Assembly: GCA_027627225.1 (NCBI GenBank)
Contig: CM051027.1
Location: 43,275,618-43,339,617 of the forward strand
Direction: 5' to 3'
DNA: 64,000 nt
Source of the DNA: Congeria kusceri
Taxonomy: Eukaryota; Mollusca; Bivalvia; Myida; Dreissenidae
Shown: positions 45,431-57,400 of the stretch, one piece after another
Position numbering within the stretch: position 1 is the stretch's first letter
Layout of the letters: every line of letters begins with the position of its first letter
Program-made: the position numbers and the translations under genes
Notes under the pieces: model-generated
What the model saw: only the letters and a program-made list of their open reading frames with translations
Databases searched by the model: none
Told to the model about the DNA's origin: nothing

Positions 45431-47590
45431 TATGGACAGATTCATCTAATTTGAATTTGTCATTTGGACAGATGAAGGTAATCAAATATACATTGGAAGT
45501 AGAAATACTTGGTCAGAACATGCAGTTCACTTCTATTGATGTGAGCAAGTTAGTAACACATTTTTAAAGCAGTTTCTGCATAACACCATTACAGATCAAG
45601 TAAAATTTCGCCAACTCTGATTTAATAATTATTATTATGACTCAAAATTTTCTGTGTAATATTGTTACAGTTATGTAAAATTGGAGTGTATAGTAAAACA
45701 TGTATTGCATTTCTTTATATGACTACAATTATTAATTGAACTACTTGCTGTGATCTAAACTTCTCACACAAAAAATAATAGTAAGTGTAATTTACATACA
45801 ATCCAGCTGCCAGTGACATACTTGGTCTGCTTTGAACAACACCAGTATCATTATCGGGTGGAGTGCTGCATCAAACACTGCAATTCTTAATAACAAGTGT
45901 ACTATGTGGTTTATTTATAAAAAAAAAAAAAATTTAATGACACACTGTTTAGTGGTACTTAATTGTTTTACACTTTTCATGTTTTTGTGAAGACATGCAA
46001 AGGTCTTTTTAAAGATGTGATGCAACCTATATATGATGCTAACAAATTACATGTAATTAATATATATAATCTTGACTGAACCATAGTTTTCTTTTATTTG
46101 CAAAATTAAATGCAAAAATTTTGTGAGGATAACAAAGAAACCATTTCATCAAGGATGCTTTTGGAAGCATAATATTGTCCAATATGTGTTGTTGTTTTTT
46201 TTTTTTTATTTCAGTGTGTTTACATTTTTTACTGGAATTGTCTTTGATTTTGTTTTAATTTCCAGTTTGGATTCGAATCAGATTTCCATTTGTTTATATG
46301 ATTTTTAAATATTTAGTTTTATCTAAATTAAGGTCATTGAAATGTGAAAATTTCAATTTGATACAAAATGTCTAATACAATTATGCTCTGTTCTTTAGAT
46401 ACCGTTACCCTTAATGACACTATGAAAACGTACTTAAAATACGTTTGACCATACTCGTTTTTAAAACATATTAAATATCAACAAAATATCTATCTTTATT
46501 TTCAAAATACAAAATCTGTAAAATCTCACTTTTGTTAACAAATGACAGCACTCAGAACAGGTCAACCATAACGATCTCCAATAAAACACAACAAGCGTCT
46601 TTCGATACCGTTTCTTGTCTTTGTTTGGGTTATGACGGCATCCAAGGCTGGTGCAGGCGCCATTGTTCTTTACAAACTTATAGAGCAATATATTTTAATC
46701 TTAATTTTAGTGAATTACTTTTCAGTTTAAGTTCGCAAAATCGAGTGAATAGCGCTGGAAAATGGGTACTAACACTGCTGTTAAACACAATACCAGAATA
46801 TGAAAGTAGCGGATTAAGAGTTATTATTTTGCCAATTTAACATGATTTTGTGGCTTGTATTTACTGAAAGACGATGTCTGCATAGAGACATATATCTCCG
46901 GATTGTCAGGATACCGAACACGCTGTTATTCTAGAGTATCTTGTGAAGAAACGGTATCTAAGATAGAACGGTATCGGTGGATTAAGGGATAATTGTGGGT
47001 TAAGTATTGCTGAATTATTAACTTGTTCAATTTTGTTGCACGGGTTTTATAGCATGTATGATAGTGGATGATGCTAATATTCACAAATAACTTACATATT
47101 GATAGAAAGAATTTGTAACTGTTTTCATTGACAATTCAACTTACAATAAATGATTGCAGTTCTTAGCTTTTTCTTGGTTACTGTCACATCACTGACGTTG
47201 TAAGTGACTTTTTATACAAACCTATAAGATATCAATGTGACATGTCCTTTAATGTTTTTAGCTATAAACTCATAACTGATCTAAATATTAATTAAAAATG
47301 AAGACGTTGAAAGATCATATAAACCTTTGTTTAAATAAATAGTGTATACATTTCCCTTGATGATTTTCTATTGCTTCTGTTATATTTATCACAGCTTTTT
47401 GGGATTGTTTTATTATAATTTTGTTCTGAAACGTAGTAAATGTTTTGAGAAGATAGAATTATATGTAGTTATTAAAAATGAAGATATGTTACACTTTCTT
47501 GAGTGTTGCAAATTGCACATCATTTTGAAATTTAGCATTAAAATAAACAAGTGTGGTTATCAATTCCAAAGATATTGACAACATCGTCGA
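45431..47590. other. Interior of the 4 kb block, nothing recognised
   Basis: AT-rich (many A or T runs). Open frames such as 46532-46840 are short and have no recognisable motif. Confidence 0.4.
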
Positions 47591-47594
47591 AATA

Positions 47595-48137
47595 GATATC
47601 GGACCAATGTAGGCTTGCTAGCTGGAACGATATTGGCCCGATGTCTATCCGATATACGTCCGATAAACAATGCTCCGATATCTATCCGATCAAATGCCGA
47701 TGGGCAAAACGTTGATCGGATAGATATCGCTCACGATATCTATCCGATATTGTTCAAAACATATCTAATAGATATCGGACCAATGTAGACTTGCTAGCTG
47801 GAACGATATTGGCCCGATGTCTATCCGATATACGTCCGATAAACACTGCTCCGATATCTTTCCGATCAAATGCCGATGGGCAAAACGTTGATCGGATAGA
47901 TATCGCTCACGATATCTATCCGATATTGTTGAAAACATATCTTATAGATATCGGACCAATGTAGGCTTGCTAGCTGGAACGATATTGGCCCGATGTCTAT
48001 CCGATATACGTCCGATAAACAATGCTCCGATATCTATCCGATCAAATGCCGATGGGCAAAACGTTGATCGGATAGATATCGCTCACGATATCTATCCGAT
48101 ATTCACAACATATCGGATAGATATCGGACCAATGTAG
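47595..48137. repeat. 176-bp tandem repeat, three copies plus a partial one, dyad-rich
   Basis: GATATCGGACCAATGTAG occurs at 47595, 47771, 47947 and 48120 (steps 176, 176, 173). Each unit contains several GATCGGATAGATATC motifs in both orientations, forming hairpins (for example around ATGCCGATGGGCA). The copies are nearly identical, so expansion was recent. Confidence 0.9.
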
Positions 48138-48336
48138 GCTTGCTGGCTGGGTAGGCTTTGCGAGAAACAATATGTGCCTTCTGCCTTTATGTTAGCGACA
48201 CGAAACAATGCAATGGACATTGGGCACATACGGAAAGATTACACAAAATATATGTTGAAATGTTGCTTTATTAGCACTCTTTATACGTAACAAAATTCAT
48301 ACAGTAATCATTGTTTGTACTATGTGACCATTTCAC

Positions 48337-48347
48337 ACACACACACG

Positions 48348-48379
<32 letters not shown>
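48337..48379 (+). repeat. (AC)n microsatellite
   Basis: A run of CA dinucleotides with a CGCGCG interruption. Confidence 0.9.
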
Positions 48380-48639
48380 ACAAAAGCAAGCAGCATCAGT
48401 TATTCTTTTCGTTCAAGTACCACCTGTTTACACGACGTTCATGACGACATGTACGTATCACAGGTTACTGACAAAGTTAGGTTACACAACTTCTTGGAAT
48501 ATATAAAAGATATGATACATGTATTTAACATCAGATGATAATGTGTCATTTTTAACACAATGTAAGCCAATTTGAGTCTCATACATACAATGTAACAAAC
48601 AAGAACTGTCAGAGGACAGCGCACTCGACCATTCGAATT

Positions 48640-50300
48640 ATTTTAGTTGGCACATATTTGGAAAGTGGAAGGGGCATCAATTAGTTGAAATACAAAACTG
48701 AGTTATGGCAATTATTTCATCGAATTATTTCAAGTTTCAAGTGAAAACCTTATTTAGTTTATAAATTTTAAGACAAAAAGTTAACCCAAAAATCTATGTG
48801 GACAGTGGACATGCCTTTGTAAAAATACAAAACAAAGTTATGGGGATTGTTAAACCTGACGCTGGAGTTGATGGCAAACGTATATTCCAAGTTTTAAATG
48901 AATAACCTATGAAGTTTGGAAGTTATGAGACATTTCAATAAAGAATTTAGCCTGACACATATGTGAAAAAGAGGCATAACCATGTCAAAATACAAAATGG
49001 GGAATGTTGCACTTAATATTGGAGTCCATGACAAAGGTATCGTTAGGGCATCAGTTTCAGACATGCAGGAGTTTCAGATGGTTTTTGTTTACATCGTACT
49101 AACCTCTTGTTAAACGAAATTTGATGCGTGATTTGTGCACACTTTGTAAACAGGGCGGTGTTTCGAGGACTGCATCATTTTATTCGCATATATGGAGATC
49201 AGAAAGTAAAAATTGTATTAAAATTTGAAGATAGTTGAAAAATACTACATTTCCTTATGTCCATTTGTATTTTTCTCAGTATTTTCCCATATTTTTTATT
49301 ATTTTTGCACAAAATCTCAATTTCCACAAATTGATGTCTGTCATTTATGTATCAATGTGATGTAATTTACAACCCGTTTGGTACAGGGTGTTTCCAAAAT
49401 ATAATAACAAGGTTATTTATCACCTTCATATTCGTTAAGAGCTGTTGCGTTCAAGATCGAGACTAATTTTATTACAGCATCAGCAACGATAAAAAACAAC
49501 AACATAGGTCGACATATTTCCCCCAAGACATGACAGAACCCTACAAAATGGTTTAAGAAAAGTGTCTACCAGTAGTAGAATAAGTACTACGCAGGGTCAA
49601 CGTGTTTGTGTTCTTACTGCAGTGTGGAGGAGCAACCAAATTAAGACATAATTTTATTTTATATTTTTATTTTGTTTACTTAATGAAAGAAAACAACAAT
49701 AAAATAAGTTTCATAGTTTGAAAATTTATTATCAGCTTGCTATAGACTAACTTTTGCACTTACCCCGTACAACATACGAAACTGATGACGTCAGTCCCGT
49801 TTAGGTAAGAAATGGGTACCACCATGTTTGTTGTTATTTTGACAAGTTGTAAACAAAATAATTTTGCTACATTATATGTTAGAAAACTGTTAACAGTGCT
49901 TATATGTGACAAAACATTTCATCCTCAGAGCCTAATTAACGAAAATGTTTCATTTGCTAGTTAACATCGTCTGAAACTGATGCCACCAGGATAAAATCCA
50001 AGTTTCAAGTGAACATCTTATGTAGTTTTCAAGCTACAAGACTTTTGAATATAAACTTTAACCAGAAAATCAATGCAAAAAGGGGGAATAACCCTGTCAA
50101 TATACAAAACAGAGTTATGGCGAACGTTGCGCCATGACATTGATGACAAAGGTATATACCCAAGTTTCAAGTTAATAACTTGTCTAGTTTTAAAGTTACA
50201 AGACTTTTTGATAAATAAAACCTTAACACAATTCAGTCGCAGACGCCAACGCCGGGGCAAGCAGGAAAGCTCACCTATTCTGCGAATAGTCGAGCTAAAA
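48640..50300 (+). repeat. Two GGGGCATAACTCTG-family fragments and spacer
   Basis: 48640-49050 and 49980-50300 carry the same unit phrases as 43150-43715. The second ends in the same CACCTATTCTGCGAATAG hairpin and GAGCTAAAAA terminus. Nothing else is recognised between 49050 and 49980. Confidence 0.6.
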
Positions 50301-50399
50301 AGTATACAATTTTTTAAATATCCACATGTACTTTTACAACACTGTATTGAATATTTAACAAACTAGAGCTATCACTTAAGGCGATTAATACTAGTACCC

Positions 50400-51872
50400 C
50401 ATATACCGCTTTGACACAGATAAAGAGGTTAGTTGTTGTGTTGCTTTGACACAGAACAATGTTTTGACTGACAAAATGACATGCATAGAAGAAACAAGTT
50501 TCTTCACAAGATGTGACATTTGCCCCCGAAGCATATGCTTGTCAGAGGAAGGCAACACAAAGTCAGTTACATGTTGGCAAAAATTATGCTTCATACAAAG
50601 AGTTATGGTCCTTGTACTCTGCACTTTCTCGCAACATCCTTATCAATATGTGGTTTTATTTTAAATCACTTCAATACTAATTGAGTTATGCACTGCACAA
50701 GAAAATTAACTGATGGACAATAACTCCATAAATATTAAAGAAAGAGTTATGGTCCTTGTCAGACCTTGCTCTCAATACCTTCAATACTAAGATAGTAATT
50801 ACATTCACAAAAGAAAGCAAAGGACAGTAACTAGGTAAATATTAAAAATGAGTTATGGTCCTTGTACTCTGCACTTCCTCTCAACGTCCTCTATCAATAT
50901 ATGTGGTTTTATTTAAAATCTCTTCAATAATAATGGAGTTATGCTCTGCACAAAAAACCCAAAGGGCAATAACTCCTTAATATTGAAGAAATAGTTATTA
51001 TCCTTGTACTCTGCACTTCCTCTGATTGTCCAATACCATTCTATTAAGTTTCATTTGAATCCCTTCAATACTAATGGAAGTTTGCTCCGCACAAGAAAAC
51101 AAGTACATAAGAAAATTAATGCTTCACACAAGAAAATAAAACAAAGGGCAATAACTCCATAAATATTGAAGAAATAGTTGTGGTACTTGTGCTCTCCACT
51201 TTCTCTCATTGTCCTCTATCATTGTATGAAGTTTCAATTGAATCCCTTCATTACTATTAAATGGAGTTATGCTCCGCACAACAACATTAAACAAAAGGGC
51301 AATAACTCTGTAAATATTGAAGAGTTATGGTGCTTGTGCTCTGCATTTTCTCTCATTGTCCTCTATCATTATATGAATTTTCATTTGAATCCCTTAATAC
51401 TATTGCAGTTATGCTCGACACAAGAAAATTAATGCTTCACATAAGGAAATAAAACAAAACGGGCAATAACTCCGTAAATACTGAAGAAAGAATTGTGGTC
51501 CTTGTGCTCTGCACTTCCTCTCATTGTCCTCTATCATTATATGAAGTTTCATATGAATCCCTTCAACACTAATGGGGTAATGCTTCGCACAACAAAATTA
51601 ATTAAAGGGCACTAACTCCGTTGTCCTCCATCATTTGTATGAAGTTTCATTTGAATCCCTTCAATAATGGAGTTACGCTCTGCACAAGAAAATTAAACAA
51701 AGGGCAATAACTCTGATAATGTTGAAGAAAGAGTTGTCCTCTATCATTATATGAAGTTTATTTTGAATCTCATCAATTCTAATGGAGTTATGCTCTGAAC
51801 AAGAGGCGTGACGGTTAGACAGACGGATGATGGGATTATTATATGCCCCCGAAATTCCCTTCAGGGGCATAA
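50400..51872 (+). repeat. Tandem-core element (GGGCAATAACTCC family), about 145-165-bp unit
   Basis: Eight or more copies with TGGAGTTATGCTCxGCACAA, GGGCAATAACTCC and CATTATATGAAGTTTCAT. It ends with a TTAGACAGACGG tract and the hairpin ATGCCCC...GGGGCAT at 51842-51869. Confidence 0.75.
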
Positions 51873-52910
51873 AAATGGGCTTGAAATACAGAAGAGTAAA
51901 AGAAATGCCCTGAATAACTATTTTGAGCTTTGACCTTGAAAAGTGACCATGAACTTTCAGCTACAGACCTGGTCCTCGTGTGTATGTCACAATGATCATC
52001 ACTCCAGACAAGTTATTCTAAAATAATTGGACAAAAATGATGGACAAAATAATTAATTATACTTCCTACAAATAATTTCATTCTTATATTGACATTTGTG
52101 ACCTTGGACCCACAGACCTTGTTCTTGCCTGATACACATCTCCCATAATGGTGAGCACTTTGTTCCAAGTTATAGCAGAATCCTCTTTGTAGGTAGAATA
52201 CATGACCGGAACACAAATATTATTTCTCATATCTGATCTTTTACCTCAAGGTGTGACTGTAACCTTTCAGCTACAGGCTTGGTACTTGCGTGCAGTATAC
52301 CAACTCACTATGGTCATCAAAATACGCACCAGACAAATATTTGACAATTGACCTTAAACTTTGACCTTGGAATTTGACAGACAGGCATGGCTGATGTATG
52401 CGACACATCATCTGGTCATAAGGAATAATAATCTAAAGTACATTTGACCCGACAAATAAGCATCGGACACATCCTCTGGTCATGGGGAATAATAATCTGC
52501 AGTTATATTAAAATCCTCAACACATTAAAGTTAAGGAGCGAAATACTTTGACCTTTAATTGTGACCTTGACCTTTGACAGACAAGCATGGGTCATGTACG
52601 CGACACATTGGCTGGTCACTGAGTATAATAATCTGAAATTAGATTAAAATCATTAAGAGGTTATGAAGCGGAAATGAAAGACAAATATTTGACCTTTGAC
52701 CTTGAATTGTAAACCTTTTAAAGACAAGCATGAGTCATGTACGCGACATATCCTCTGGTCATGGGGAATAACAATCTTAAGTTATATTAAAATCCCTCCA
52801 TGAATAAGAAGTTATGGAGCGGAAACCAAATACAAATATTTGATTTTGACCTTTGACAGACAAGCATGGGTCATGTAGGCGACATATTGCCAAGTTTAGT
52901 GTAGATTCTG
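51873..52910. repeat. Dispersed repeat with GACAGACAAGCATGGGTCATGT units
   Basis: Four to five imperfect copies of a unit with TTGACCTTTGAC, CAAGCATGGGTCATGTA and CGACACAT. No gene is seen. Confidence 0.55.
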
Positions 52911-53765
52911 CCCATACAAACAAGGATATAAGTAAAACTGATGGATGCTCCCCAATGTGCTTTGTCAAGTAATATAAATGCGATGAGAAAGGCAGAGATA
53001 TTAAAATGACTAAAAATCACTAGAACTGCAGGACCAAATCTGACACCAAAATTGTATGTGAACATGCCACAAAAATACCATACAAACATAAAAAAAATCT
53101 TGGATGCGGAACGTCCTGGTAATATGCATACCTCTTCATTGCAATGAAACTTCCCATAATGTGGTATTGACATATGGCCAGTAGTTGCTGATAAACAGCC
53201 CAGACAAGAATGCACTATGAACTAACTAAAGAAATCTTCTTTGTCCCATTACTTTGAGGAAAAATCATTGAATTGGAACATCCAGTTAATATGCTCACCT
53301 CCTCTTGGTAATGAAGCTTCCCATAAAGTTTCTTTGAAATCTGGCTAGTAGTCGCTGAGATATAGTTCTGACAAGAACTTACACACTATATACTAATTTC
53401 AGAAATTTTCAAAGTCCCATAACTCCAAGAAAAATCATTGTACCAATGAAGCTTCCCATAAAATTTCACTGCAATATGGCCAGTAGTTGCTGAGAAATAG
53501 CCTGGACAACACTTGTGCACTATATAATATATTTTAGAACTTTTCAAAGTCCCATAACTCTTTAGAAAAATCATTGAAGCGGAACATCCTGCTAATATGC
53601 ACACCTCTTCTTGGTAATGACGCATCCCATGAAGTTTCACTGAATTCCAGCCAGTTGTTGCCAAGAAACATCCCGGACAAGAAAGTGGGACGGAAGGACG
53701 GACAGACAAAGCGGCGACTGTATGCTCCTCCCCCCCCCCGACATTTTTCGGGGAGCATACAAACA
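52911..53765 (+). repeat. Second GTCCCATAACTC-family tandem-core element
   Basis: Shares the whole architecture of 32500-33560, including the ACTGATGGxTGC start region, the core units and the ending GGGACGGAAGGACGGACAGA. It finishes with a hairpin of C and G runs around CGACATTTTTCG. Confidence 0.7.
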
Positions 53766-54248
53766 GTTCAGAATCCACCGATGACGCCTAATTATTTGGA
53801 CTAGGGTCATGTGGAGTTATATTAAAATCTATCCGGGCATTAAGAAGTTATGGAGCAGCTCTTTGACAGACAAGCATTAAGAAGTTATGGAACGGAAACA
53901 AAATATGGACATACCAACCAAAATTCACGATTCTTATATAGCCCCCACTTTTTCAAAAAGTGGGATTTTAATAAGAACACATTTTTTTGGGCCATTGACA
54001 CTGGACATCAAGCAATATTTAATATATTCACATAATGTTTTATATGTAACTGTTTATACAAAACACACAATTTAAACCACAAACAAATATTATGGATGTG
54101 AAAAGAATAATACTAAGCTGAAAATAATGTGTTTATACCACAACACATGATGTACCCACCAAGGAGCAATTAATAAAATACTTTTTTTCCTAAAATAGTC
54201 TCTTGTATTGTCATTCACTATAGAGCTTTCATCTGTTTGTACTGTTTA

Positions 54249-54470
54249 TTAGGATGAAGTATCCAAACTGCCCAACGGCTGACCAATCATAATTTTTTGA
54301 CCAGAATAAAGAGAGAATTTAAAGTTGGATGGGGCTTCAAATATCAAAACAATGGTTGATCCCATGTTGAATTCTCCAATCATGTCGCCTTTGGTGATTT
54401 GCACATCTTCAATACATTTGTCATAGTAAACAGTGGATGGATAGGAGCGTCCAGTGTTGGTCACCAATCC
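54249..54470 (-). CDS. PISD: PISD last exon (self-cleavage motif)
   Basis: Acceptor TATGTTTTCAG, 73 codons plus a stop. [16 protein letters not shown] holds the cleavage site. LGSLDTSS is the C-terminus. Confidence 0.95.
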   Translation of the reverse strand, partial: GLVTNTGRSYPSTVYYDKCIEDVQITKGDMIGEFNMGSTIVLIFEAPSNFKFSLYSGQKIMIGQPLGSLDTSS

Positions 54471-57400
54471 CTGAAAACATAGAAAACTGACAATATTAAT
54501 ATATAGGTGGAACTGTATGAGAACAAGAGCTGTTTGTAAAACAGTCATGTCCCCTCTAGGTGAAAGGCAATCTTTAAAATATAAAGTTGGATGACAACTT
54601 TTTGACAGACAGCATAAACTGCTTATAAAAGCCAATTTTATGTTAATCAAGGGCCAGAACTCTGCAGCTCCTGGGGCGATTTGGAAAATCATAGAACTGG
54701 GCTAAGATAATTACAATCTCTAACTTTTTCATCAAGTTTGATGAAGATCCTATGAAAACTGTTGGACTTAGGGAGCAGAAACAGCTAAAACAGTTTATTT
54801 TAGATAATTGAAGGACAATAGGGCGATTTGGTTCACCATTGATTATCAAAGTTGACCGAGATATTATGCCCACCAAAACTGTTGGACTAAGAGAGCGGAA
54901 ACAAATGTGGTTACTGACCAACATCAGCAAACAAATATACCCTGCCATTATCGATGGGGGCATAATTATAATAATTTTAAGTTAACATGCGGAATATAAC
55001 AACAGCATAAGGATTGTGTGTGTGTGTTATTCACACTATTCTATTTCATAATGGAGATCAATCGGACAAATTTTCAAACTAGGTGAAAAACTAAAGCTCT
55101 TACAATGTAAAAATGCTTTACAGATTATTTAACCTAGTGACTGGCTTTTTAAAATACACATGAACCAGTTTTTGCCAAAAGATAATGGGCAGTTTAGTAG
55201 CGGCACTCTACATAAATGGCTCAGTTGGTCATATGTTTTAAGGAAGCAAGATGACTTACCAGACTTGGGTTCAGGGTTTTTAAATATGACTACACACTTT
55301 CTTTTTGACTGCTTTGGAAATCAGAGTTCTACATAATTTATATGAAAACTGTTGGACTTAGGGAGCAGAAACAGCTAAAACAGTTTATTTTAGATAATTG
55401 AAGGACAATAGGGCGATTTGGTTCACCATTGATTATCAAAGTTGACCGAGATATTATGCCCACCAAAACTGTTGGACTAAGAGAGCGGAAACAAATGTGG
55501 TTACTGACCAACATCAGCAAACAAATATACCCTGCCATTATCGATGGGGGCATAATTATAATAATTTTAAGTTAACATGCGGAATATAACAACAGCATAA
55601 GGATTGTGTGTGTGTGTTATTCACACTATTCTATTTCATAATGGAGATCAATCTGACAAATTTTCAAACTAGGTGAAAAACTAAAGCTCTTACAATGTAA
55701 AAATGCTTTACAGATTATTTAACCTAGTGACTGGCTTTTTAAAATACACATGAACCAGTTTTTGCCAAAAGATAATGGGCAGTTTAGTAGCGGCACTCTA
55801 CATAAATGGCTCAGTTGGTCATATGTTTTAAGGAAGCAAGATGACTTACCAGACTTGGGTTCAGGGTTTTTAAATATGACTACACACTTTCTTTTTGACT
55901 GCTTTGGAAATCAGAGTTCTACATAATTTATATATATATATATATATACTGAATTTGTAGAACTCTTTCTGAATGTGTTATGGACAACTGATGATGGAGA
56001 TTAAACAACCACAACAGCATTGCTCGGGTCAACCAAAACTCATTACATACATGGATATACATGCACACCTACATCTGATAAACAAATTCAATATACACAC
56101 CCACATATTACATACTTTGTCAAAATAGACCTTTATGGATCCAACATTTGTGGCTCCAACTGCTGTGTAGGAAAAGAAGCCATATTTCCAGGAACCAGTG
56201 TACACAACTCGTTCATTAAGGCTGAATAGCCCCTCAATCCACCGGGCAATACCAGGATTAACACTCAACAATTCACCTGCAAAAATACACGACTTATTTT
56301 ATTGACTGAAAAATCAATAGTAACGATCAAATATTTAAATAAAAAATCTGTATAATGGGTAAAATAACATGAGAAATTACTAATGGCTACAAACAGTAAA
56401 ACAGTAACCAGTTTTGGAATAAGTGGTTAGCTGGTTAACTGGACATTATTTATTGAAACTTTAAAAGACTTGTATATGAATTGACAAACATGCAATTTAG
56501 AATGTTTTTTTTTCTAAAACAAACTGTTTGGCTAGTAGTGCCAACATAAACAAAGTAAAATTTATCCCCCCCCCCCTCTTTTTTTACAAAAGCAATTTAC
56601 AGTTTCATTTCAATGGTACAATTCCTTCCTGCGTTTTCAAGCAGAAACCATTTCTTCATTTTGTAGTACCGGTGACCTTGACCTTAACCCCAACCATCCA
56701 ATATCACATGCAAAGTTTCATTACAATAGCACAATTTGTTCCCAAGTTATTGAGTGGAAACCGTTTTTTTTCCAAGAACAACGTTGCCTATACGGCTGTA
56801 TACGGTCAAACTTCCCCAACCCCGGGCCGGCATGTTTTAATTGAATCAAAATTATTATAGGATTCGGGTAGACAGTCACCCAAGAAACATTTCTGCGAAA
56901 TTATTTTGAAATCCAGCAATTGGTTTCAAACAAGATTATTTAAGTTTTTGTGTTTTTCAAGCTTTTGACTGCCATGCCATGAGTTTTCTATATATTCCAT
57001 CGAATTGAGAAATTTAATAAAGGACCACCAAATAAACATTCCTGCAGTTTGGCTAAAATCTGCCCAGGGTTTTCAGAGAAGAAGTCGTTTGAAGTAATTG
57101 TGGATGATGAATGGTCAGTGACCACAATAGCTCACCCTTGATCACTTTGTGCTTATGTGAGCTAACAAAGGTGCCTAACTTACCATATATATGAAGTAGC
57201 ATTACACTACAGTAATTTACAATACAAAAGCTGATACCTAAGGTCATGTTACATAACCTAGTATTTCAACCAAAATTGGATCTCAACTTTGTCAATGATT
57301 CAACATGATTAATGAAAACAAAATTGTCTGTCTCTATTTAAAATGTCCCTGACTTTTCACTGAATAAATCCAGTTTTTCACTAACCAAAACCACCCATTT

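Larger units (their letters stand above)
44181..48151. mobile_element. About 4 kb block bounded by 14-bp inverted repeats with ATATCGGATAG subterminal repeats
   Basis: CCCAGCCAGCAAGC at 44181-44194 is exactly inverted at 48138-48151. Next to both ends are dense ATCGGATAGATATCGG dyads. The interior is AT-rich with no recognised protein and includes a TTAA element (44776-45258). This is probably a non-autonomous element; its class is not clear to me. Confidence 0.5.

Noticed and set aside
47595..48137. CRISPR-like regular repeats
   Set aside because: The whole 176-bp unit repeats, with no unique spacers, and the genome is eukaryotic.
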